Positions 52,832 to 62,292 of a stretch of 64,000 nucleotides of DNA are shown here, piece by piece (positions within the stretch are counted from its first letter, which is position 1; each line of letters starts with the position of its first letter). Source of the stretch: Bacteroidales bacterium UBA4345 (lineage in GTDB: Bacteria; Bacteroidota; Bacteroidia; Bacteroidales; Paludibacteraceae); the NCBI GenBank assembly GCA_002396385.1, contig DGTD01000042.1, positions 25,761 through 89,760 of the forward strand, given 5' to 3'. The translations under genes were made by a program, and so were the position numbers. The notes under the pieces are model-generated. The model did not search any database and was not told the origin of the DNA. It saw only the letters and a program-made list of their open reading frames with translations.

Positions 52832-54913
52832 TCACAGCCATTCCATAAAGTACTGCCGCACCTTCTTCATCAGGTGTACGCGTTCGGGGCCGCGCACGTT
52901 GTGCGGATGGCCTACGTAAACGGCATAGTCAATCTGTTTGTCGTCTGTTACAGCTTGTTTCAGAAGGCTGAGGCTGTTCTGCCACAACACAACGGGGTCG
53001 GTATTGCAGTGGATGAGTAGCAAGCGGCCCTGCAGATGTTTGACGAAGCGGCTCAGGTCGTGTTGGTCGTATCCTTCTTTATTCTTTTGTGGGGTCTGCA
53101 TATACCGTTCGGTGTACATTACCTCGTAAAGGCGCCAGTTGGTTACGGGCCCTCCGGCTACCCCTACTTTAAAGAGGTCGCCCGCCTTCAGCAGCAGGCT
53201 GGTGCTGATGAAGCCGCCAAAACTCCAACCATATACGCCGATGCGTTGGCGGTCTATGCCGCTCTCCCGGTGGCATATCCACTCCACGGCGGCCCGGTAG
53301 TCTTCGAGTTGCGGCCCGCCTATGTTCCGCCAGATCTCCTGTTCGAAATCCTTACCCCGGTTGGCGCTACCACGCGGGTCTATCGTGAAAACCAGGTAGC
53401 CCGCCTGTGCCATCATGTATTCAAAACCTGCGGTGCCGCAGTTCCAGTCGTTGCGGATGAGCTGCACGTGCGGACCTCCGTAAAAATAGCAGACCATCGG
53501 ATATTTTGCCCCGGCTTTGTAGTCGGTAGGACGTATCAGTCTGTAGCACAGGTGGTGTCCGTTCAGGGTTGTCGTCCCCATTTCCACAGGTGGAACGGCG
53601 TAGCCCTCCAACGGGTTCTTGCTGCTGTGCAGTTCTTCGCACAGCGCTCCACCCAGCCGGTGTAGGGTCACCTTGTAGGGGGTGGTGGGCGACTCTGTCT
53701 CGCAGAGGTAGTAGCCGTATGGTAGCAGGGTGCCCCTGTTTGTAGAGTCTTTGTCGCTAAGCAGGGTCACGTTCCCTTCCATGTCGACCGCCATCAGTGT
53801 TCGGGCGGCACAGTTGAAAGCGTTACATTCAAAAACTATCTGGTCTGAGTGTTTACTGTATCCTGCAATCCGGGTCACCTCGCCTTCCAAATTGGTCAGT
53901 TGGCGTACCATCTGCCCCTCCATATTGTAGAGGTAGGGCGTGTTGTAGCCTCCCCTCCGGCTCTGCCAGACGAAGAGTTCGTCTTTGCCGGGTAGGAACA
54001 GGGGTGTGTGTTCCGGTTCTGTATATTTGGGGTCGTCTTCCGCCAGCAAGGTCCGTTGGAAGCGTCCTGTTTCCGTGTCAAACAAGTTGAGCTGGCAGTG
54101 TTGTTGGTCGCGGGTCAGTTCTGCCGCTATCAACTGCCGGCTGTCGGGCGTGAAGGCCACACAGCAGAGGTAGTCTTCGGGCATACCCTGTTTCTCGATA
54201 GTGACGTACCGCCCGGTTGCGAGGTCATAGATGCCGATGGTCGTTTGTTCGCTGGGTGCGCCTGCCATCGGGTAGCGTATATTGCGCAGGGTGGCTATGG
54301 GGTTGGCAATGTCGACTAACGGATATTCGGTAACATGACTTTGGTCGGTGATGAAAAAGGCCAGTTTTTGTCCGTCGTTGCTCCAGAAGGTCCCCTTCTC
54401 GTTGCCGAATTCGTCTCTGGCGGCTGTCTGGCCGGCTGTGACGGCCTTTTCTTCCGATTGGTAGACAAGAGTACTCCTGCCTTCTGTGTCGAGCAGGAAC
54501 AGGCCGTTTTCGTGCAGGTAGGCGAAGCATTGGGCGGTGGCATTGTAGTCGAACCCTTCCCACTCTGACTTTATCGCCATTTGGTTCAAGACTTTCAGGT
54601 TGGCCATGTCGGCAATTACCAGCTGTTCTTTCAGTTTCAGCCAGAAAACGCCCTCCCTACCCTCTACCGGGTGCAGGGTGGTCTCTTCTTTGTAGGCAGG
54701 GCCAAACAGCTGTTGCAGGCTGTCGGTGCTGTGTTGTGCCAGCAGGTGCAGCCCGTCTTCCTCTGGTCTGTAGATGTGTAGCAGGTGGTTGTGGTAGTAG
54801 GAAACAAGTCCGTTGGCCGCCTGCAGTTGCTTGAAGCGGTCGGGTTGGAAGCTGTCGTAATCCTTCCCGCCAGGAATCAGTCCTTCTATAGGGATCTCCT
54901 TATCGTTCCTCAT
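52832..54913 (-). CDS. S9 family (DPP IV-like) peptidase, no signal peptide
   Basis: A 693-residue prolyl oligopeptidase-family enzyme. The N-terminal part (to about 420) is a beta-propeller (DPPIV_N: LKVLNQMAIKSEWEGFDYN, GTFWSNDGQKLAFF). The hydrolase has YGGPHVQLI, the nucleophile in GVYGWSFGG (Ser near 563), an Asp in HCNTDPVV and the His in HPHNVRGPERVHL. Most Bacteroidota DPP IV proteins are periplasmic; this one starts MRNDKEIPIEGLIPGG with no signal, so it would be cytosolic. Starts 1 bp after the stop of the Cys-rich gene, so the two form one unit. Confidence 0.92.
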   Translation of the reverse strand: MRNDKEIPIEGLIPGGKDYDSFQPDRFKQLQAANGLVSYYHNHLLHIYRPEEDGLHLLAQHSTDSLQQLFGPAYKEETTLHPVEGREGVFWLKLKEQLVIADMANLKVLNQMAIKSEWEGFDYNATAQCFAYLHENGLFLLDTEGRSTLVYQSEEKAVTAGQTAARDEFGNEKGTFWSNDGQKLAFFITDQSHVTEYPLVDIANPIATLRNIRYPMAGAPSEQTTIGIYDLATGRYVTIEKQGMPEDYLCCVAFTPDSRQLIAAELTRDQQHCQLNLFDTETGRFQRTLLAEDDPKYTEPEHTPLFLPGKDELFVWQSRRGGYNTPYLYNMEGQMVRQLTNLEGEVTRIAGYSKHSDQIVFECNAFNCAARTLMAVDMEGNVTLLSDKDSTNRGTLLPYGYYLCETESPTTPYKVTLHRLGGALCEELHSSKNPLEGYAVPPVEMGTTTLNGHHLCYRLIRPTDYKAGAKYPMVCYFYGGPHVQLIRNDWNCGTAGFEYMMAQAGYLVFTIDPRGSANRGKDFEQEIWRNIGGPQLEDYRAAVEWICHRESGIDRQRIGVYGWSFGGFISTSLLLKAGDLFKVGVAGGPVTNWRLYEVMYTERYMQTPQKNKEGYDQHDLSRFVKHLQGRLLLIHCNTDPVVLWQNSLSLLKQAVTDDKQIDYAVYVGHPHNVRGPERVHLMKKVRQYFMEWL

Positions 54914-54914
54914 T

Positions 54915-55211
54915 TTAGCAAAGTTTTTCGCCGTTGTCGTTTCCAGGGTCGTCTTTGACAGAGTGGGCCATCCCGATTATCCCGCCAATGTGTTTCATTA
55001 CGTGTTCCCACCCTTTTTCTCCCTGGTGGGGTAGGGTGCAGTTGGTGCAGTCCTTCACACCGTTGGACGTATAGCGGAAGTTGCCCCCGCACTGGTCGCC
55101 CAGCGCGTACAGCGGACAGAAGCAGAACAGGCAGTTGAAGTCTTCTCCCTCCGTTTCAGCGTGGCAGGGGTAATAGGGACACTTGTCGTTCGTAAAACAC
55201 TTGTGGCTCAT
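54915..55211 (-). CDS. Cys-rich small-domain protein, probable metal binder
   Basis: 98 residues with 13 Cys, in the pattern MSHKCFTNDKCPYYPCH, NCLFCFCPLY, DQCGGNF and DCTNCTLPHQ. This matches the cysteine-rich small domain family (PF04071 in my recollection), thought to bind metal or a cluster. Often found next to metabolic operons. Coupled with the S9 peptidase downstream. Confidence 0.8.
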   Translation of the reverse strand: MSHKCFTNDKCPYYPCHAETEGEDFNCLFCFCPLYALGDQCGGNFRYTSNGVKDCTNCTLPHQGEKGWEHVMKHIGGIIGMAHSVKDDPGNDNGEKLC

Positions 55212-55280
55212 TCGTTTTGTTGGTTAGAAATAAGCTGGTAATTGCTAAAATCCACGGCAAAAGCCGGCCTTCAGCTCCTT

Positions 55281-57767
55281 TTATTCGCCTCCGAAGTCGT
55301 TATATTCCTCAACATCGTCGCCTTCGTTGTTGCCACTGCCCCTCTTCTTGTTGCTGCCCATGTTGCCGAAGTTGTAACTGAGGTTCAGGAAGATGGTGGT
55401 GCCCATAAAGTGGAATTTGTTTTCTTGGTGGAAATTGTCGCCGTAGTTGGTCGAGTGGAACCGGAAGGTGTTGAACAGGTCGCGCACGCTCAGCGTTGCG
55501 TTAAGTTTGCGTTGCAGGAACGAGCGTTTCAGTCCGGCGTTCATCGTGAACATGTGGTGGCGGCGACCCTGTATGGTGGCGCGTGGCGAATTGTAGTTGG
55601 CGGTTATCTGTCCGCTCAACTTCCACGGCAGCTGCATGTCGGCGCTCATTTTCCCCGTCCAGCTGAAACTCGATTCCCCGTTCAGTTCCTGTCTTCTTTT
55701 GTCTATCTCCACCGAGGCGCCCTTAAGGCTGTAGTAGTAGAGGTTGACGTTGCTGGTCAGCGTCAGGAAGCCGATGTGGTTCTTGGCAATCAGTTCCACT
55801 CCCTCTTCGTTGCTTTTGCCTGTGTTGAAGAAAGAGGAGTTCGACACTTGGGCGTCGTCGAGCCAGGTGAAGCGGCTGATGACGTCTTTGGTGTATTTGT
55901 AGTAGACCGAGGCGGTGTAGAGGTCGCCCTCTACGTTGCGCACGTAATTCAACTCGAAAGCGTGGGTCTTTTCGGGTACCAGGTCCGGATTACCATAGTT
56001 CACGTTCTTCGAGTCGTTCATGTTCTTGTACGGATTTATCAGTCGCATGCGCGGACGTGTAAGGCGGCTGGTATAGTTGAGTTGGAGCTCGTCTTTTTCC
56101 GACAGCGTATAGCTGAGGAAGGCCGATGGGAACGGGTCGAAGTAGGTTTTCGAGTTCGTTTCGCCGTTCAGGTGCTCTTTCCAGTGCATATCGGTCAACT
56201 CGCCGCGCAACCCCAAATTGTATTTGAAGCGCTTGTTGATGGTGCTGCTGAATGTGGCGTACGCCGCATACACGTTTTGGTCCATCTCGAAGTCGTTATC
56301 CCTGTTTTTAGGTTGCGAGCCGTCTTTCAGGGCCGAGTTGTCGATGCCCGACAGTCGGGCGTTTTTGTTGCTGTAGCGGGCGTTGTCGGTTTCCAGTTTG
56401 TTCTCTGTAAGGTCGGCCTTGGCGCCCATTTCCAGTTTGCTGGTTCTACCCACCGGCAGCGTATAGTCTGCTTGTGCGCTGAACTGGTTGAACTTCATGT
56501 CGCTGTTCTCGAACTTGTAGGTGCGTGTGCTGTCAACCGGGTAGCCAAACGGGTTCATCAGGTTTGTGCTGTAGCCTTTCTCGTTTTTGTTGCTGCTGGT
56601 GTTGAAAGTTGCGGCTAGGCGGAGTTCTTCGCCTTCCCGGTCAAACATGTGGTTGTAGTCGAGGCCGGTGTTGAACATGGCTCTGTTTCCGTCAACGGTG
56701 TTGTAGTCGCGTTCGGTCCCGTTGTCAATATCAATGTCCGACGTGTTGTCGCGCTGTGCGAGCGAGGCCATGCCTTTCCAGGCAATGGTGTTCTTTTCGT
56801 TGATGCGGTAGGTTGCGCCCAGGTTCAGGAACTCGCTGTTGCGTTTGCGCTTGGTGGTCGCTTCCGAACTCGAGTGCTCGATGCCCTCGGGCGTGTATCG
56901 TTCCAGATAGCGTTCCGATGTGCCGTTGTTGGCACGGCCTTGCCAGCCGGCGGCGGCGTTCAGCAACCATTTGGGGGTGTTGTAGGTGATAGATGCGCCT
57001 ATCGAGCCAGACGGATTCCCGTCGATAGGGATGTTCAATCCGCCGTTTACCGATCCGTAGTACCCTTGGCGGAAATCTTCCTTCAAAACAATATTGATGA
57101 TACCGGCACTGCCCTCGGCGTTGTATTTCGAAGACGGATTGGTTATCACTTCCACTTTTTCAATGCTGTTCGCCGGCAGTTGTTCCAAAATTTCCGAGGC
57201 GTTACCGTCGTTCATGCCGGCCGGCTTGCCGTTAATGTAGATTTCAACCCCTTCGTTGTTGCGGAGCGATACATTACCTTCAACATCGACGTCAACCGAC
57301 GGTATCTCGCGCAAAAGGTCGCTGATGGAAACCCCTTCGACCACCGCACCGGCATTTACCAGGAAGGTCTTCCTATCGGCGTCGACGTGTAGCGCTGTGC
57401 GCTGTCCAACTACTTCAACACCCTGTATCAGTTCGCCGTCGTCCTTCATATTCACCTTCATCGACTTAATGTCTGGCTTGGCGTTGGTCAGCGAAATATT
57501 TATTTTTTTTGTCTTGAACCCTATGTATTCCACTTTTACCATATAGTGCCCGTTCGGTATGTCGGTAAATGCGAATTTACCGTCGTCGGTGGTCATATCG
57601 GTGCGGAACACAGTGGTTGTGTCGCTTTGCCTGTAGAGGATGACGTCGGCGTCGGGCAGGACGCCCGACTCATCGCTGACAGTTCCGTGTATCGAGCCGG
57701 CAAATAGCGCCACAGGTGGGGCAAGCAGTGCAATTGTAAGAAAGACGGTCTTTTTCATATGATTCAT
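55281..57767 (-). CDS. TonB-dependent outer-membrane receptor
   Basis: About 828 residues from ATG 57767 (MNHMKKTVFLTIALLAPPVALFA signal peptide; the frame is open to a GTG at 57797, and ATG 57758 is an alternative). A carboxypeptidase-like beta-sandwich (GSIHGTVSDESGVLPDADV) precedes the plug (ISDLLREIPSVDVDVEGNVS, NNEGVEIYINGKPAG) and a barrel of the outer-membrane protein beta-barrel type-3 family. No SusD gene is adjacent, so it is not a classical glycan-uptake pair; a metal-chelate or peptide cargo is as likely. Ends with an acidic, Gly-rich tail. Confidence 0.9.
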   Translation of the reverse strand: MNHMKKTVFLTIALLAPPVALFAGSIHGTVSDESGVLPDADVILYRQSDTTTVFRTDMTTDDGKFAFTDIPNGHYMVKVEYIGFKTKKINISLTNAKPDIKSMKVNMKDDGELIQGVEVVGQRTALHVDADRKTFLVNAGAVVEGVSISDLLREIPSVDVDVEGNVSLRNNEGVEIYINGKPAGMNDGNASEILEQLPANSIEKVEVITNPSSKYNAEGSAGIINIVLKEDFRQGYYGSVNGGLNIPIDGNPSGSIGASITYNTPKWLLNAAAGWQGRANNGTSERYLERYTPEGIEHSSSEATTKRKRNSEFLNLGATYRINEKNTIAWKGMASLAQRDNTSDIDIDNGTERDYNTVDGNRAMFNTGLDYNHMFDREGEELRLAATFNTSSNKNEKGYSTNLMNPFGYPVDSTRTYKFENSDMKFNQFSAQADYTLPVGRTSKLEMGAKADLTENKLETDNARYSNKNARLSGIDNSALKDGSQPKNRDNDFEMDQNVYAAYATFSSTINKRFKYNLGLRGELTDMHWKEHLNGETNSKTYFDPFPSAFLSYTLSEKDELQLNYTSRLTRPRMRLINPYKNMNDSKNVNYGNPDLVPEKTHAFELNYVRNVEGDLYTASVYYKYTKDVISRFTWLDDAQVSNSSFFNTGKSNEEGVELIAKNHIGFLTLTSNVNLYYYSLKGASVEIDKRRQELNGESSFSWTGKMSADMQLPWKLSGQITANYNSPRATIQGRRHHMFTMNAGLKRSFLQRKLNATLSVRDLFNTFRFHSTNYGDNFHQENKFHFMGTTIFLNLSYNFGNMGSNKKRGSGNNEGDDVEEYNDFGGE

Positions 57768-57879
57768 GGGTGTTGATTTTTGTAAGTATAACGCCACTAC
57801 GCTTTGTCCGACAAGGGTGGGATGATGATGCGTAGTGACGTTTTATTTTTGGTGGTTATTGAAGTTCTAATTGCTGCGA

Positions 57880-59946
57880 TTAGACGTCCGATGGCTTTTC
57901 GTTCGTGTCTTCGCCCTTGCCGTTCAGACCTTCGTCCTTGGGCTCGATGGCAGGCAACTCGTCCCCTTCAGGCGCATCTTCGGCATCAGCGGTTTTTTTC
58001 TCTTTCTCCAGCTCTTCCTTTTCAGCAATCAGTTCGTCGGCACGGCTCTGCCATTTGCGTTTACCGAAAATCTCCTCCAGGTTTTCTGCAAAGATAACCT
58101 CTTTTTCAAAGAGCAGGTTGGCCAGTTTCTCGTGGCCCTCCTTGTTTTCGGCAAGCAGTTGCAAGGCGCGTTGGTACTGCTCGTTGATGATGCGTTTGAC
58201 TTCGGCATCGATAATTTCGGCTGTCTGGTCGCCGTATGGCTTGCTGAAACCGTAGTCGTAGGCGCCGGTCGAGTCGTAGTAGCTGACGTTTCGCAGTTTG
58301 TCGCTGAAACCATAGTAGGCAACCATCGAGTAGGCCATCTTGAAAGCACGCTCCAGGTCGTTCAATGCTCCGGTCGAAACCCTGTGGAAGACGAACTCTT
58401 CTGCGGCGCGGCCGCCCAACAGCGAGCACATCTCGTCGAGCATCTGTTCTGTAGTGGTCAGTTGGCGCTCTTCTGGCAGGTACCAGGCTGCGCCCAATGC
58501 CTTACCGCGTGGAACGATGGTGACTTTCACCAGCGGATTGGCATATTGCAGCATCCAGCTGACAGTAGCATGTCCAGCCTCGTGTACGGCAATGCTGCGT
58601 TTCTCTTCCTTGGTTGTAATCTTGTTCTTCTTTTCCAAACCGCCAATAATACGGTCAACCGCATCAAGGAAGTCTTGTTTCTCAACGTTCTTCTTACCGC
58701 GGCGTGCGGCAATCAGGGCAGCCTCGTTGCAGACGTTGTGGATGTCGGCACCTGAGAAACCAGGTGTCTGGCGCGCCAGGAAGTCGATATCGAGGTTCTC
58801 GTCGAGTTTGAGTGGGCGGAGGTGTACCTCGAAGATTTCCTTGCGGTCGTGCACATCTGGCAGGTCAACGCTGATCTGGCGGTCGAAACGGCCGGCACGT
58901 AGAAGGGCCTTGTCGAGAATGTCGACACGGTTGGTGGCCGCCATAACTATAACACCGCTGTTCGATGCGAAACCGTCCATCTCGGTCAAAAGCTGGTTCA
59001 AAGTGTTCTCGCGCTCGTCGTTGCTGCCCATGTTCGGGTTGCGGCCGCGGGCGCGTCCAACTGCGTCTATCTCGTCAATGAACACAATGCATGGTGCTTT
59101 CTCTTTCGCTTTCTGGAAAAGGTCGCGGACGCGGGAAGCACCCACACCGACAAACATTTCAACAAAATCGGAACCTGCCATCGAGAAGAATGGCACATTC
59201 GCCTCTCCGGCAACCGCCTTCGCAAGCAGGGTCTTTCCTGTTCCAGGAGGGCCTACCAAGAGGGCGCCCTTTGGAATTTTCGCACCCAGTTCGGTGTATT
59301 TCTTAGGATCTTTAAGGAAAGAGACTATTTCGGTCACCTCTTCCTTTGCCTCGCTCAGTCCGGCAACGTCTTTGAATGTGACTTTAGAGGCAGAGTTCTT
59401 GTCGAACATCTTCGCCTGGCTCTTGCCAACGCTGAAAATGCCGCCGCCACCGCCACCGCCGTTGCTCATTCGGCGCATCATAAAAATCCATAGGATGACG
59501 ATCAGCAAGATGGGGCCGAAAGCCCATATGAAGTTGCCGAGGTAGTCGTGGTCTTCTTCAAACTTGGTGCTGATGCTCACTTTCTCGTTGTCGGCCTTTC
59601 CCTCGTTCACCTCGTCCTGCCATTTGGCCAGGTCGTCGGTGAATTTGTCGGCCGATGGCAGTTTCACAGTCATGTACGGGCTGTTTTTAAACGCGGTCGA
59701 GTCGGCACCAAACGCAACGCCGACTTTGTCTGCCTTAATGCGCAGTTCGGCCGTACGCTTGTTGGTAGTGACCGTAATCTCTTCAACCGCATTTTTCTTT
59801 ATAAGGGTCGAAATCTCGTTATAGCCTATTTCCTTCGCGGCTGGAGAACCGTCGACGAAGTTCAGCACGACCAATATGATGGCTATTGCTGCGAAAACCC
59901 AGTTCAGGCTGAAACTGAATTTCGGTATCTTGTTGTTATCTCCCAT
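57880..59946 (-). CDS. ftsH: ATP-dependent zinc metalloprotease FtsH
   Basis: A 688-residue membrane AAA+ protease that removes damaged or short-lived inner-membrane and cytosolic proteins. Two membrane helices (about 15-32 and 128-145) flank a periplasmic domain; then Walker A GPPGTGKT, Walker [15 protein letters not shown], the second region of homology ([21 protein letters not shown]) and the zinc site HEAGH near residue 455. A long acidic C-terminus ends in a low-complexity tail. Last gene of argH-rsfS-ftsH (20-bp gaps). The cdsA gene that often follows ftsH in this phylum is absent; a TonB receptor gene follows. Confidence 0.97.
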   Translation of the reverse strand: MGDNNKIPKFSFSLNWVFAAIAIILVVLNFVDGSPAAKEIGYNEISTLIKKNAVEEITVTTNKRTAELRIKADKVGVAFGADSTAFKNSPYMTVKLPSADKFTDDLAKWQDEVNEGKADNEKVSISTKFEEDHDYLGNFIWAFGPILLIVILWIFMMRRMSNGGGGGGGIFSVGKSQAKMFDKNSASKVTFKDVAGLSEAKEEVTEIVSFLKDPKKYTELGAKIPKGALLVGPPGTGKTLLAKAVAGEANVPFFSMAGSDFVEMFVGVGASRVRDLFQKAKEKAPCIVFIDEIDAVGRARGRNPNMGSNDERENTLNQLLTEMDGFASNSGVIVMAATNRVDILDKALLRAGRFDRQISVDLPDVHDRKEIFEVHLRPLKLDENLDIDFLARQTPGFSGADIHNVCNEAALIAARRGKKNVEKQDFLDAVDRIIGGLEKKNKITTKEEKRSIAVHEAGHATVSWMLQYANPLVKVTIVPRGKALGAAWYLPEERQLTTTEQMLDEMCSLLGGRAAEEFVFHRVSTGALNDLERAFKMAYSMVAYYGFSDKLRNVSYYDSTGAYDYGFSKPYGDQTAEIIDAEVKRIINEQYQRALQLLAENKEGHEKLANLLFEKEVIFAENLEEIFGKRKWQSRADELIAEKEELEKEKKTADAEDAPEGDELPAIEPKDEGLNGKGEDTNEKPSDV

Positions 59947-59966
59947 AAATTTTTGTTCGGCTTTGG

Positions 59967-60335
59967 TTAGTCAACGTCTGGAATTTCGTTTAACGACGCA
60001 TCTTCCCATAATGTTTCCAGTTGGTAGAATGCGCGGGCTTCTGGTTGGAACACATGCACTATGATGTTCCCATAGTCCATTGCCACCCATTCCGCATTTA
60101 TCATACCGTCAACGGCAAAGGGTTTGACGCGCAACTCTTCACGCACATGGTCTTTGATGCTTTCGGCGATAGAGTTGACCTGGGTGTTCGACTCTCCCTC
60201 GCAGATAACGAAGTAGCCGCAGGTGTAGTTCTCGAGACCCGTCATGTCTACTATAACGATCTTTTTCCCTTTAACGTCTTGAATGCCTTCTACTATTTTT
60301 TCAATAATCTTTTTGTCTTCTGCTGTATTGTTCAT
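59967..60335 (-). CDS. rsfS: ribosome silencing factor
   Basis: 122 residues from ATG 60335 (the frame is open to 60374, inside argH). RsfS binds ribosomal protein L14 and blocks subunit joining in poor nutrient conditions. The family pattern is KIVIVDMTGLENYTCGYFVI, IAESIKDHVREEL and AEWVAMDYGNIIVHVFQPEAR. It sits 19 bp after argH and 20 bp before ftsH. Confidence 0.95.
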   Translation of the reverse strand: MNNTAEDKKIIEKIVEGIQDVKGKKIVIVDMTGLENYTCGYFVICEGESNTQVNSIAESIKDHVREELRVKPFAVDGMINAEWVAMDYGNIIVHVFQPEARAFYQLETLWEDASLNEIPDVD

Positions 60336-60354
60336 ATAGTTTTTATGTCGTTTT

Positions 60355-61692
60355 TTATTTAATGAGTTTTTCAATGGCTTGTTCTACCCGTTCGAAGTGG
60401 AATTCGCCTATCGTTTTGTCCATAAGGGCCTGAATGCGGTCGTTGCAAAGGTTGCCGATGCTGCCCTCGTGGGTGTGCCTGATGTCTTTATTGGGTTTGA
60501 AGCGTCCGTTCTCGCAATCGAGTCCCACCTTCTTGTAGGCATCGCGGAAAGGCATGCCTTCGGTAGCCAGGCGGTTCACTTCCTCTACGCTGAAGATGAA
60601 GTCGTATTTCGGGTCGTCGAGAATGTGCTCGTTTATCTTTACTTTGTCCATAATGTAGGTGGCCATCTTCAGGCAGTCTTTCAACTGGCCGATAGCAGGA
60701 ATGAAGATTTCCTTAATCTGCTGCAGGTCGCGGAAGTAGCCTACTGGCAGGTTGCTCATAATCATCATTATCTGCTGCGGAATGGTCTGTATCTGGTTGC
60801 ATTTGGCGCGCGTCAGCTCGAATACGTCCGGATTCTTCTTGTGCGGCATAATGCTGGAACCTGTAGTGCAGTCGTCTGGCAGTTTCATGAAGGCGAAGTT
60901 CTGGCAGGTAAACATGCACGAGTCGAACGCGAGTTTGCCGATGGTGGCGGCAATGCCGGCCATTGCCATAGCAACGGTCTTCTCCATCTTTCCACGGCCC
61001 ATTTGTGCATAGACCACATTATAGTCCATACTGTTGAAACCGAGCAGGTCGGTCGTCATCTGTCGGTTCAGCGGGAACGACGAACCATAGCCGGCTGCCG
61101 AACCCAGCGGATTGCGGTTGGTGATGTTGTAGGCTGCCAATAGCAGTTCCATATCGTCGACAAGGCTTTCGGCATAAGCCCCGAACCACAGCCCGAACGA
61201 CGATGGCATGGCTATCTGCAGGTGCGTGTAGCCAGGCATCAGCACATTTTTGTATTTCTCGCTCTGGGCTATCAGCACATCGAACAACTGGCGGCACAGG
61301 TGCACCAGTTCCTCAATCTCGGCACGGGTGTACAGTTTCATGTCGAGCAGCACCTGGTCGTTACGGCTGCGGCCGCTGTGTATCTTCTTGCCAAGGTCGC
61401 CAAGTTTGCGGGTGAGCATCAGCTCTACTTGCGAGTGGACGTCTTCTACTCCGTCTTCAATCTCAAATTGGCCCTGCTCGGCAATCTTATAAATGGCTTT
61501 CAGTTCTTTCAACAAAACAGGAAGTTCGTCTTTCCCTATCAGGCCGATGCTCTCTAGCATGGTGATGTGTGCCATTGAACCCAGCACGTCGTGTTTTGCC
61601 AAATACAGGTCAAGCTCGCGGTCGCGGCCTACTGTAAAGCGGACGATATCTTCGTTAGTGGTCTTTCCTTTATCCCACAAGTGTTCTGCCAT
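60355..61692 (-). CDS. argH: argininosuccinate lyase
   Basis: A 445-residue member of the fumarase/aspartase superfamily, the last step of arginine synthesis (argininosuccinate to arginine and fumarate). The signature SSIMPHKKNPD with the catalytic Ser is present, as are GRSRNDQV and YTHLQIAMPSS. It stands apart from other arg genes in this window and is linked with rsfS and ftsH instead. Confidence 0.96.
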   Translation of the reverse strand: MAEHLWDKGKTTNEDIVRFTVGRDRELDLYLAKHDVLGSMAHITMLESIGLIGKDELPVLLKELKAIYKIAEQGQFEIEDGVEDVHSQVELMLTRKLGDLGKKIHSGRSRNDQVLLDMKLYTRAEIEELVHLCRQLFDVLIAQSEKYKNVLMPGYTHLQIAMPSSFGLWFGAYAESLVDDMELLLAAYNITNRNPLGSAAGYGSSFPLNRQMTTDLLGFNSMDYNVVYAQMGRGKMEKTVAMAMAGIAATIGKLAFDSCMFTCQNFAFMKLPDDCTTGSSIMPHKKNPDVFELTRAKCNQIQTIPQQIMMIMSNLPVGYFRDLQQIKEIFIPAIGQLKDCLKMATYIMDKVKINEHILDDPKYDFIFSVEEVNRLATEGMPFRDAYKKVGLDCENGRFKPNKDIRHTHEGSIGNLCNDRIQALMDKTIGEFHFERVEQAIEKLIK

Positions 61693-61742
61693 ATCTTTTT
61701 CTTTTTATGAACGATTAAATTGCAAATGTATGAAAACTTTGT

Positions 61743-62264
61743 TTACATATTGTCGGTAATGATGAAAAACGCCATGTCTGCCGTTACAATTAGCGCAAAG
61801 ACGGCCGCGCAGATGATGGCTGGAACAAAGTCTTGGAATTTCTTCCTCTTTATGGTGTAGAGGACCATCAGACCCGCTCCAACTGCCGCTGTGCCGGCGT
61901 TGATGCCCAATAGGGCGTTGCGCATCCAGTTCTCGCCTAACAGGCGCTGCAGGCGGATGGCTAATACAATGGAGCCGATAACCAGTAGGGCTGAAAAGAC
62001 GAAATTGGCTATTTTCCGTACCTTGTTTTTTTCTGGCGAGTACAGTTTCTGCATACGCTCGTGCCGTTGTTGTGCCTCAAGCTCTTCCGACGAGATGCAG
62101 ATTTCCTTCACATATATTTGGAAGTTCTTTCCCTTGTTCTCTTTCTGTTTGCGCCAGTCTTGGTAGTTGTTCTCAAGTTTGTTCTTGCAGTTCGGACATA
62201 GCATGAGGTACTCGGTCTTCACTTCCACCAGACTGTTGCATTTCGCGCATTTAATCAGATACAT
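61743..62264 (-). CDS. zinc-ribbon membrane protein of unknown function
   Basis: 173 residues. The N-terminus has two CxxC pairs (CAKC and CPNC), a zinc ribbon; a charged linker follows (to about 85), then three hydrophobic helices (about 88-108, 118-138 and 147-170). Probably an inner-membrane protein. No family name recognised. It follows the SpmA/SpmB-like gene by 28 bp on the same strand, so they may be co-transcribed. Confidence 0.75.
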   Translation of the reverse strand: MYLIKCAKCNSLVEVKTEYLMLCPNCKNKLENNYQDWRKQKENKGKNFQIYVKEICISSEELEAQQRHERMQKLYSPEKNKVRKIANFVFSALLVIGSIVLAIRLQRLLGENWMRNALLGINAGTAAVGAGLMVLYTIKRKKFQDFVPAIICAAVFALIVTADMAFFIITDNM

Positions 62265-62292
62265 GGGCGTTTCTCTGTTTTTTTAATCAAAA

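Noticed and set aside
55242..56618. 458-codon plus-strand frame
   Set aside because: Antisense shadow of the TonB-dependent receptor gene; Val/Phe/His-rich with no domain.
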